Assembly: GCA_003615045.1 (NCBI GenBank) | Contig: ML014114.1 | Coordinates: forward strand, 186,001 to 250,000 | DNA: 64,000 bases | Direction: 5' to 3' | Source: Caulochytrium protostelioides | Taxonomy: Eukaryota > Chytridiomycota > Caulochytriomycetes > Caulochytriales > Caulochytriaceae | Part shown: positions 1-9,500 of the stretch, piece by piece | Layout of the letters: each line of letters starts with the position of its first letter | Numbering within the stretch: position 1 is the first letter of the stretch | The notes under the pieces: generated by a model | Database searches by the model: none | What the model was told of the DNA's origin: nothing | What the model saw: the letters and a program-made list of their open reading frames with translations, nothing else | Made by a program: the position numbers and the translations under genes

Positions 1-132
1 CAGGTGGCGCTTCTGATATTGAATCCAACAATCATCCATCCCGCTGTTCGACCAACCAGTATCATGCACGATGCCATCGACGGATGGCCGATCGCGGGGT
101 CCTGAATGGCCGTTATGGGGGGGTGCGGCCGA

Positions 133-900
133 TCAGATCTCCTTGTGGCCCTTGCGGGAGCCGCTGGAGCCGCGCGGGTAGAGCACGCGCTTGCCGCTCG
201 GGTAGGCGATGCACTGGTAAAAGACGACCATGTTGAGGAGCGACGCGGCGGCGAAGTTAAGGAGGATCGTCGTGTCCTTGACCTCGGTCGCGGTCGTGAA
301 CACGCGTGCCATCGACCCGAGCAGCTGCATCGCCACCGTTGCGGCCGAGAGCTGGCCGGTGTTCTTTTTGCGGTAGTTCGACAGAATCTGCGGGCACTTG
401 CTGAGGTTGCCAAACACCACCGAGGCCTGCTGCAGCGTCAGCAGCTGCGCGGCGGACGTCAGGTGCGGGTCGACCAGGGCGTACCCGCCTGCGAGCACAG
501 CCACGGCCGTCACGAGCACGCCGGCGTGTTTGCCCGCGTACTTCATGATGAGCAGCATGACAAAGATATTCTGGCAGACAATGAACAGCGTCTCGCCGTA
601 CGTGCCGAACGGGTAGCCCTGGCGGTAGTTGTAGGCGAGCCCGATCGCCATCGCGGCGCTCTCCATCGCGTAGCTGGTGAAGCTCACGCCGTCACCCGAC
701 TTGGCGGCCATCATCTTGATGATCTGCGGCAGCTTGAGGATAAGACCACCCAGCACGATGCCGGCGCTGAGGCCCTTTGATGCAGCGAGCTTCATGCACG
801 GGAAGTCGGTCAAGGCGAGCGCCGCGAGGCTGTCGCCGCACGTGGCGCCCAGCATAGGCGTCAGCACGTGCTTATTCAGGGGCTGCATCAGCATGTCCAT
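133..900 (-). CDS. MPDU1: MPDU1-like PQ-loop protein (mannose-P-dolichol utilization)
   Basis: Multi-pass ER membrane protein of the MPDU1/Lec35 family, which in animals is needed for use of dolichol-phosphate-linked mannose and glucose in N-glycan, GPI and related pathways. Seen here: about seven hydrophobic segments and two PQ-loop repeats, the first containing KGLSAGIVLGGLILKLPQI and the second TGQLSAATVAMQLLGSMARV; both line up well with the human protein as I know it. The ORF is open upstream to position 999, but the first ATG of a normal-length protein (255 aa, family about 250) is at 900. The C-terminus is basic (ends GHKEI) but lacks a canonical KKXX signal. It diverges from the histidyl-tRNA synthetase gene. 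SWEET or cystinosin-type PQ-loop proteins are less likely given the GQLSA.T motif and length. Confidence 0.88.
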   Translation of the reverse strand: MDMLMQPLNKHVLTPMLGATCGDSLAALALTDFPCMKLAASKGLSAGIVLGGLILKLPQIIKMMAAKSGDGVSFTSYAMESAAMAIGLAYNYRQGYPFGTYGETLFIVCQNIFVMLLIMKYAGKHAGVLVTAVAVLAGGYALVDPHLTSAAQLLTLQQASVVFGNLSKCPQILSNYRKKNTGQLSAATVAMQLLGSMARVFTTATEVKDTTILLNFAAASLLNMVVFYQCIAYPSGKRVLYPRGSSGSRKGHKEI

Positions 901-2325
901 GATGGTGAATGCCAACGGCGGAACGATAGGAAGAAAAGAATCGGAAGGATCCAGGGAAGGCGACGATAACGGAAAACGGGGTACAGCGATCGGTTTCAAT
1001 CACACCCGTCGAGCAGTCGGATTGCTATTAGGGTATCGTTATCGAGGACGCACGCGTCCAGCCCTCCGCGCGATGACCGTCCAGCATCGCCCCATGAAAA
1101 AAAAAAAAAAGCGATAGACCCCGTCGAATGGTCTGTTGCCCCGTGGTGTTCACGGACACGTGGCGATCAATGGCTCTGGCCAGCGATACCGTCTGCTGAA
1201 CCATGGCTCGCGCCCGATCCGGCTGCGGCCACGACGCCCGACCAGGCTGCCTACCCGGTCCTCGCGGCACCACGCGGCAAGCATCGGCAGCAACCGCAGC
1301 GACGGGTCGGGGGGGCCGCCAGCGCGCGTGGTGGTACCGTCACACGCGCCTCGTGCGACGCGCGTCTGGTCTTCAGTGCGCGACGGCGGTGCATGCGTCG
1401 GCGCCGCGCCCGAGCATCATGCATGTGCAGGCCCCGCCGCGCGTTGGGTCGCGCTATCGCCCCTCCATCCGCAGCGCCCGCACGGATCGCCTCAAATCGG
1501 GACGATCGCCGTGTTGCCTGCCCGCCGCCGTCGTCCCGCCCGCCGCCGCAGTCTCGCGCGTTTGTTTGCTTGACTTTCATGTTTTGTTTTTTCAGCAAAG
1601 GGGTGTTCATGGGTCGCTGGCTAGGCCTGGGGCTGCAACGAAGCCGATTCCTGCGCATGGAGCCGGTTGAATCAGGGTTGTCTCGCGGCGTCATGACTCC
1701 AATGGGGCTGGCGAAGGGCGAAAGGACCAAGAACGGGCGCACCACCACCCAGCTCGTACCTCCGCCCGCGCGGTCGCTCGCTCGGCTGCTGCTATGCACC
1801 CCCGGCCCAAGAGCCCACCCAAGAGGCTTGGCCAAGCATGGACGTCGCGAAACGGGAGGTCGCGGCACAGCGCCCGGCGTCCTCGGAGGAGACGGGCCCG
1901 AACGTCGTGGCGCCGACGCCGACGCTGACGCCGACGCCAAACGCCGGGAGTTCGCGCCGCCGCCGTTCCCGGCGTTCCCGACGTTCCCGGCGTTCAGGCG
2001 GTTTCCCCGAGTCAGCGGCTCCGCCCGCCGGCGAGACAAGGGTGGAGCGAGGGTCCATCCGGTAGCACGGCTCTGGCCACGCGGAACATATCCATGGCCT
2101 GCCATCGCACAACGCGGCAAGCGAGAGAGAGAGTTAGAGAGAGCCAGAGATAGAGTCGAAGCGGGCGTGGAGTGCAAGGACGCGGGTGGTCCACGGCGAA
2201 CCAGGAACATCAGCGATAGAGCGAAGCCGTCGTCTGAACGTCTCCGCATCGCTGGTTTCCGGATCGCGCTGACTCCACGCTCCTTGGCCGACAGCGTTCT
2301 GCTGGATCGCTTGCTGCGTCTGTCT
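901..2325. other. Divergent intergenic/promoter region
   Basis: 1.4 kb between the MPDU1-like gene and the upstream start of HARS, so it probably holds both promoters. It contains an A14 run at about 1097-1110 and a GA-rich microsatellite at about 2120-2156. The HARS frame stays open back to 1393, but the translation is Arg/Ala/Pro-rich and without family similarity, as expected of noncoding GC-rich DNA. No RNA gene was seen. Confidence 0.55.
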
Positions 2326-4155
2326 ATGTCTGGGCTCATCTCAGCCCGCCCGCTGCTGCTGCTGTCCCGTCTTGCTGCTCGCTCCCCATCACGGGCCCTC
2401 TTCCTCTCCGTCTCCCAGCTCTTCCCGGCATCACCGCGCCGCGACCCCCGTAGGGCACTCCGAACCATGGTCGACCCCGCCGTCCCGGCCGATCTGGCCG
2501 CCCTGACCGCACAGTATGAAGCGGTCCGCCAGCGCGTGAAGGACACCAAGAAGTCCGGCGACGCCGCGGCCCAGACCGCCGCGATCGAGGACCTGAAGCA
2601 GGCGCAACGCACGCTGTCGGCGGCCAAGGATGCCTCCAAGGCCGCCGCCAAGGCCGCCGCAGGCTCTGCCGCCGCGCCTGGTGCCGCTGCGGGGTCGACG
2701 GACGCAGCGACGAAAGCCCCGGTGAAGGCCGACCCGGCGGCGGCGGCCGCTCTCTCGACCGAAGCCGAGACGGCGTCCAGCGGCTATGTGCTGAAGGTGC
2801 CGAAGGGCACGCGCGACTACCTGCCGAAGGAGATGGCCATCCGTGAGCGCATGTTCGACACGATCCGCGCCGTGTTCAAGCGTCACGGCGGTGTCACAAT
2901 TGACACGCCCGTCTTTGAGCTGCGCGACATCCTGATGGGCAAGTATGGCGAGGACTCGAAGCTCATCTATGACCTGCAGGACCAGGGCGGCGAGTTGTGC
3001 TCGCTGCGGTATGACTTGACGGTGCCGTTTGCCCGCTTTTTGGCAATGAACACGGACCTCTCGACCATCAAGCGCTACCACATCGGGAAGGTTTACCGCC
3101 GCGACCAGCCCTCCGTGAACAAGGGCCGCATGCGCGAATTCTTCCAGACCGACTGGGACATCGCGGGCATCTACGACCCCATGATTCCGGACGCCGAGTG
3201 CGTCCGCGTGATGGTCGAGATCCTGACCGACCTCAAAATTCCCCGCTGGCGCGTCAAAATCAATCATCGCAAGATCCTCGACGGCATGTTCGACGTGTGC
3301 GGCGTGCCGGAAGACAAGATCCGCGCCATCTCCTCGGCCGTGGACAAGCTCGACAAGATGGCTTGGGCGGAGGTGCGCAAGGAGATGATTGACGAGAAAG
3401 GCCTCGACCCCCAGGTCGCCGACCGCATCGGCGAGTACGTGAAGCTCTCCGGCCTCACCGAGCTGGTTGACACGCTCGCCCAAGACCCGCGGCTGAAGGC
3501 CAACGCGCGCGCGCAGGAGGGTGTCGAGGACATGCGCCTGCTCTTCCGCTATCTGGAGATCTACGGCGTGATGGACAAGGTCGTCTTCGACCTGAGCCTC
3601 GCCCGTGGCTTGGACTACTACACGGGCATCATCTACGAAGCCGTGCTGCTGCCCTCGTCCGAGGCCGCGGGGGAAGATGATCTGACTGTGGGCGTGGGGT
3701 CGATTGCCGCGGGCGGCCGCTACGACAACCTCGTGGGGATGTTCAGCAACAACCGCAGCGTGCCCTGCGTCGGCGTCTCCATTGGCGTCGAGCGCGTGTT
3801 CGCCATCCTGTCGCGCATGGAAGCCGCCAAAGCTTCGGCGGCCGTCGATACCCGCGTGTACGTGTGCGGGATGGGCAAGGGCGACGACCTGTGTACGGCG
3901 CAGCGCATGAAGCTCGCCAGCGAGCTCTGGGACGCCGGCATCGCGGCGGAGTTCATGTTCAAGACTAAGCCACGCATGCAGGCGCAGTTCGACTACGTCG
4001 ACGCCAACCATATCCCCATCGTCGTCAACCTCTTCCCCAAGGATGTCGCCGAGGGGATCGTCACGCTCAAGTGTGCCGAGCTCGGCGTCAATGCCCAGGT
4101 GCCGCGCGGCGAGGTGGTCGCCGAAATCCAGAAGCTGCTGCCCCAGCTCGCCTAG
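2326..4155 (+). CDS. HTS1: Histidyl-tRNA synthetase, probably both mitochondrial and cytosolic forms
   Basis: Class II aminoacyl-tRNA synthetase charging tRNA-His. From the inner ATG at 2467 (context accATGg) it is 562 aa: an Ala/Lys-rich helical N-terminal extension of WHEP type (residues 1-60), a linker, motif 1 starting near VPKGTRDYLPKEM (about 110), motif 2 containing YRRDQPSVNKGRMREFFQTD (about 210-230), the family signature RGLDYYTG (380-387), motif 3 GVSIGVERVF (about 436) and a C-terminal anticodon-binding domain. An in-frame ATG 141 nt upstream (2326) adds 47 residues beginning MSGLISARPLLLLSRLAARS, rich in Arg, Ser and Leu with no acid until close to the inner start, like a mitochondrial presequence. 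Yeast HTS1 makes both enzymes from one gene in the same way. No intron is needed. The identity is certain; the dual start is inferred. Confidence 0.95.
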   Translation: MSGLISARPLLLLSRLAARSPSRALFLSVSQLFPASPRRDPRRALRTMVDPAVPADLAALTAQYEAVRQRVKDTKKSGDAAAQTAAIEDLKQAQRTLSAAKDASKAAAKAAAGSAAAPGAAAGSTDAATKAPVKADPAAAAALSTEAETASSGYVLKVPKGTRDYLPKEMAIRERMFDTIRAVFKRHGGVTIDTPVFELRDILMGKYGEDSKLIYDLQDQGGELCSLRYDLTVPFARFLAMNTDLSTIKRYHIGKVYRRDQPSVNKGRMREFFQTDWDIAGIYDPMIPDAECVRVMVEILTDLKIPRWRVKINHRKILDGMFDVCGVPEDKIRAISSAVDKLDKMAWAEVRKEMIDEKGLDPQVADRIGEYVKLSGLTELVDTLAQDPRLKANARAQEGVEDMRLLFRYLEIYGVMDKVVFDLSLARGLDYYTGIIYEAVLLPSSEAAGEDDLTVGVGSIAAGGRYDNLVGMFSNNRSVPCVGVSIGVERVFAILSRMEAAKASAAVDTRVYVCGMGKGDDLCTAQRMKLASELWDAGIAAEFMFKTKPRMQAQFDYVDANHIPIVVNLFPKDVAEGIVTLKCAELGVNAQVPRGEVVAEIQKLLPQLA

Positions 4156-6505
4156 ATGCTGATATGTAATGGATTTATAGATAGCTGTTGTCCACGCCAC
4201 AATATGCCAACCTGACATGGGCTCGCAGTTCTTCCTCAGCAAGGAAGCCGTCCGTACTGCGTCACTTTGTTTCGAGTCAGGGCTTAGCGACGTATGTCAC
4301 ATCCTGCAACCTGACGAGCGATGCCGTGCGGCACCTCGCGGCAGCATGCCTGGCGGTCGTGCGTGGCAGCATGGACGGCGTGGAGCCAGCGAATCCCGTC
4401 TCGTCGAACCACGCCTCGCAGGTCGGCCTCTCGATCGCCGTGGCCGAAAGTGCTGCTCAGATCGCGGCGGCGCTTCGTTCCCCTCGGCTCGTCCCTGGCG
4501 GCGGGAAGGTCGACCGACCGTCCGCGGCACGTGGCTTGGCGACCGTCGCGCAAGGACCGTCGCGCATCGACCGCAGCCGGCAGCGTCAGCAAGGACGGCG
4601 GCGCCCCGAGCGCAGAGGATCGGCGCAGAGAACGCGCGCGACGGCCTACGGCAGCGCGCGGCGTACATGGAATGGGCGGTCCCAAGAATGCGCAGCAGCG
4701 TTAGAGCATGGGTTCGCTTTCGCGGCCGGGCCAGCTGCCAGCTGCGGCGTGAGCGCGGTATATAGCCTGTCCCGTCGCCCTTGCTCGGAGGTCGTTCGGA
4801 GGCCATTCGGGGGCCGTCATCAGCAGCCTTTTCAGGGTGCTTATGTTTCTCGGGCGGTGTGACAACGATGATTGGCCGGAAGGATCGGCCCGCGGTCTCG
4901 ACAAGCGGACCCGCGGCGGCCTTGATGACGCGGACGGTTCAACTACATGGCCACCGAAGGCGTGCGGTGGGCGGCGCCGGCGGCGGCGGCAACAGCAGCG
5001 GTAGCGCTGGGGTCACCGCCTCGCGGGAAATCGGCACGAGCGGCCCTCGGAGCGTTTTCCTTGTTTGTTTGGCGACCGCGCGCCGGCGTTGGGAACAACG
5101 ATGGCACAACCGCCGCGATCGCCTTCCGGGGACCCCAGTACGACGGGCCGTGGTCGCGGCCGTGGTCGTGGTCATCGCCGTTGTCATCGCCCCCATGTTC
5201 CATCGGTATTCGAAACCACGCCCTCGGGGCCTCCAAACACACGATCGCTCTCGGCCGGCCGCGTATGCTGAGCGAACTTGGCGCCCGCCGTAGCCGCCGT
5301 CGGTCGGTCGTCCCGCGGCGGGCACGGAGATGCGGTGAAGCAGCGGCCAGGCGCTGGTGTTTGGTCAAGCCGACGGAAGGGTCGCTATCACGCATGCAAG
5401 GCACACATGCAAGGCACGCGTCCGAGCGGTCCGCGGTCACGCCGCTTCGTGATACGCTGCTATCGCCGCCGGGGCACGGGTGGCAGCCGGCGCGTCGTAA
5501 CCGTGGAAATCACGAGCAAAGATCGACGCGCTGCGGCACATGGCGTCCGTCGGCCGACAACGGCCCCTGCGGCGGATGAACGTGGACGAGGGTGTTGCCC
5601 CCGAGACTGCCCCCGAGACTGCGCACGGCTCATGGCGCATCGCAGCCTGGCAGCGCTCACGACGGCAGCACATGGAACGCAGGGAACCTTGAAGGCATCG
5701 ACGCCGCCGTGTGCAGTCTGCCGTGAGTCGTCTGCAATCTGCCGTCCGCCGTCTGCCGTCATGGGGCCTGCAGAGGAATGGGTGACCGCGCCCATCGGCC
5801 CAAGATCTTCGAGCACCGAGCATCGGCGTCGATCGGACCTCCAAAAATAATAGTAATAATAAACGCAAACAAAGCTTCAAAATGCCAGGAGATGGGTTTC
5901 TCGTCAACGACACCCATCGGTCCGAGATAGTCTCCGCTTTAAGGCCCCTGTGCACGGGTGGAACGCCAGACATGAACAGCCGCCACCAGGCGGTTCTGAC
6001 GACGGTTCCACGACATGACCACAGGCATGAGGGCCGCAGCGAAGGGTATTTATACCATCGGCCCGGCGGAGTCGGTGGTGCACCACCACTCGCTTGGGAG
6101 TGAGCCGACGGGCGCTGCATGTGGGAGCCTGGTATCCACGTGGTTCGTCATTTTCCAGAATTTGCCGGTTTGCCTGGCAAATAGTATAAACTAAACACTA
6201 AAGTAGGGCCACCACACTGGTTGTGGGCCATGCTCGCCAGCCTTGTGCCGCCGGCGACATGAAAGCTGATACCCTCATAGCGCTGTTTCCTTGCTTGATA
6301 CGCGACCCCACTTCCTCTGATTCCGCCGATTCGGCCCCCACACGGCGCCGTTCGCGCCGCCGCTGCCCGCGGCCACTGCGATCGCCGCTGCCGCCGCCGC
6401 CGTCGCTTTCGTACCACTCGCAGGTCGAACTACCCACGTGGCGTGCCCGCCTCGGGCCGGCGCCGGCCTTCACGCCGCCCGCCCGCGCGTGGCCCACGCC
6501 GCACG
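4156..6505. other. Long intergenic region, no supported gene
   Basis: 2.35 kb between HARS and the phosphodiesterase. Several ORFs of 100-230 codons cross it on both strands, but their translations are Arg/Pro/Ala-rich with no recognisable domain. Visible features are a short AT-richer stretch (5845-5885), TATA-like sequence near 6047-6053, and a 12-nt direct repeat at about 5598-5623 (ccccgagactg repeated). The last few hundred bases are the likely phosphodiesterase promoter. Confidence 0.5.
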
Positions 6506-9500
6506 ATGGACCGCGGCTGCAGCGGCAGCGGCGGAGGCGCCGGCGGCGGCGACCCCCCTAAGGCCAGCCCCTTCGTGCTCAACCCGCACCAGGCCTACGC
6601 CGCATACACCACGCCGATCTATCATTATGCGAGCGAGCATGTTGCGATGCAGCATCCCGCCAGCTTCAGGCATCCGACCCACCCCGGCGCGGGCAACGCC
6701 TCGGCACGCGATCTTGCGAAATCCTCGCGCTCGATCGCTGATCCTCCGACGGGCTATACGCTTGCCTCGGTCGATGGTGTCAGTCCCGGGTCCGGCTTCG
6801 CAGCCGGCGGCGGCGGCGGCGGCAACGGTGGCGGCACGGGCTCATCCCTCTCGAGCGGGACTCTGGGCCGCGCCGCGCCAGCCCGCGGGCAGCACGCCGC
6901 CAGCAGCAGCACAAGCGGCCCGGCGCACGGCGACCGCGACCTGTCTCGCCTGCGCCGCGTGTTTCACAGCACGTACTCGATCAAGCAGGAGCTGCCCATC
7001 TACATTCCCCGGCGGCGCACGACGTTGGGCGGCGTCACGCTGCCGCTGATGATCCGCGGCGGTATCCAAGAAAACACTGATGCGCACGCCAGCCTGGACG
7101 GCGCGGATGCCGGCGGCGACATGTCAAAGCCGGCGGCGAGCATCACGGCGAACACCGGCAGCATGGCTTCGCCGCTGATGCTGCAGACCGGCCAGCTGCT
7201 CCCCGACGACATCGTGGCATCCGCGGTCGCGATGGCCCCCAGCGACAGCAGCCGTAGCATGGCCGAGACCGTCGGAGAGACCTCGCTTGCGGCGCAGCAG
7301 GCGGCGCAGTCCTTCCGCCAATTCATGAGTAGCGGATGCTGGGGCCAGACGTTGCCGACGGCGACGCACCCGCAAGGCTCCGCCCTGTGGAGCGGCGACG
7401 TCCACGACCTCCGCAGTTTTCCGGTGGTGCCGCTCCCGCAGGACAACTATCATCCGTTCCGGCCGCCCGGAGCCGCCTCGAAGCTGCTGCACGGCTCGAG
7501 CAACATCACCGACGTGATCCCAGAAGATAACGTGCTGGACCGCGTGCCGACCGCCAAGACGGTGCCCTATGCGTACCGCTCGCGGCAGCGCTCGGTCCGG
7601 CAGCCCCCCGGGCTGAGCGCGTCGATCGGGCTGCCGTATGTGAGCCAAGCGTTGCGCCACGAGCCGAGCGCGATGGACTTGGAGGGCCAGGCGTCGATGG
7701 CGCGGCGGTTCTCCTCGGGGCGGACGATGGCACGGGCCCGCGCTCTGGGCGACGGCGCCAACGCGGCCGCCAAACGCCGCGCCGCGCCGACCGCCGACTA
7801 CAGTAGCACCTCCGCACCCATGCTCTACGAAGCCGACAGCGGCCACGAGACCCACTACGGCGCGCGCCAAGACTCGGTCTCGATGGACGACGTGGGCCCG
7901 GGCTCGCGGTGGAACTCGAATGCCATCAGCAGCGGCGAGCTGCGCAAGATCGACGAAGCAGCGTCGCCCTCGCCGCTCACCCGAACGCAGGAGGGGCCGG
8001 ATGAGGGTCATGTGGTCGCGGCAGGCGGCGGCACTAACCGCGGCGACGGCGACGTGAATACCAGCCCTGCTGCCGTAATCCCATCGGCGGCGGGAGGCGC
8101 TTTCGCGCCGCCGCCGCCGCCGCCCCTTCTCATTCCCGTCAGTTCTCATCGTGTCGCAGGTCGCGCGAAGGGGATGATAGAGACCGGCGTGGGCACCACC
8201 ACCTTGAATGGGATGACGGCGGGGCTGGCGAATGCGACGCCGCCGGGGTGCGGTGGTGACCGGAGTCTGCACGGCTCGTCGATCCTCGCGTCGGCGCTGA
8301 TGTCGCCCGGTGCGGGACCGCCGCTGTCCAGGACGTCGGCGACCCACTCGCGGATCTCGTCGAGCGCTGAGGCGCGTGGGATGCGGCACCGTGGCCGCGA
8401 CACGGCGCCGCTCTCGCCGTCGTCACCGCCGCCGCTATCGCCGAGCCCGCTGACCAAAGGCGCGGCCTCGCGCAGTGTCCTATCAGACGGCGCTTCCGTG
8501 ATGCTGTCCATCGCGGACGGCGCCGACGGCGGCGGTGGCGGCGACGGCGCGCCCACCAGCCGGAACAGCCGTGCGGCACTCAGTGAAGGCACGTCGCACG
8601 GCGCCATGGCGCCGAAGATCCGACCGAAGCTCAGCAAGAGTGTCCATTTCCCCGCCAACGTCGTGAAGAAGCTCATCTCGGTGGGGACGGGTCGACATAT
8701 GCTGATCCCCGTCGTTGCCGACCCGCACGTGCAGGGCTGGATCGATGTGCAGACGATGCAGATGATTCCGATCATGTTCCTCGCAGGCTTCACCGTCACG
8801 CTCGTTTTTGTGATTTTGTATGCGGTCTTGTGGACCGTCCAGAGCCACCAGTTTGTTGCGGACGTGAATGCATATACCTCGGACCCCGACCTGCGCGCCC
8901 AGATTCTCCAGTCGTTGGTGGGCGGCGTGTGCATGAACAGCACCGCCTGCTTCCGCAGGTTTTGTCGCGGCACCACGTTCTGTGGGCTCTACTCAGCCCG
9001 CACCGATGCGCTCATCTGTGTTTTTGCCCTACTGCTGCCCATGCTCGTGATTCCGCTCCTCCTGTGGGTCGACCGATGGCGTGGCAAAAAGACTTTGCCG
9101 CACCGCGCCATCGCGTGGCTAGCACCGATCCTCTTTGTGATTCACTGGAACGGCTGGAACATACGCGCGATCCATGTGAACCCCCTCCAAAGTGTGTCGC
9201 AGCAAGTCGTCGTGGCGGCTATGTCGAACCTTCCGTTTCTCTTTCTGATCCGTGGTCACGTGGCCATACTCTGCCAAATCATCAACCTCGCGGTGACGGT
9301 CGGTTTCCGCGTGGTCGCCGAGGACAAGCCGTGGGTCGATGTGGCCCCGGCGATCGTGCTCTTGCTCGCGAGCTTCTTTGGCCTCACCATGCACCGCTCG
9401 ATCAGCGCGCAGATGCAGCGCCACTTCTTTGCGGTGACGATGGACATGATTGACACGCTCACGAGCGAGATCCGGCTGCGGGATAACCGCAGCGGCTCGT

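Noticed and set aside
2431-4242. 603-codon minus-strand ORF opposite HARS
   Set aside because: Shadow of the certain histidyl-tRNA synthetase frame; composition is His/Gly/Leu/Val-rich with no domain.
8700-9450. Rhodopsin-type sensory domain in front of the phosphodiesterase
   Set aside because: Five or six, not seven or eight, hydrophobic segments are visible and no lysine suited to bind retinal lies in the last one.
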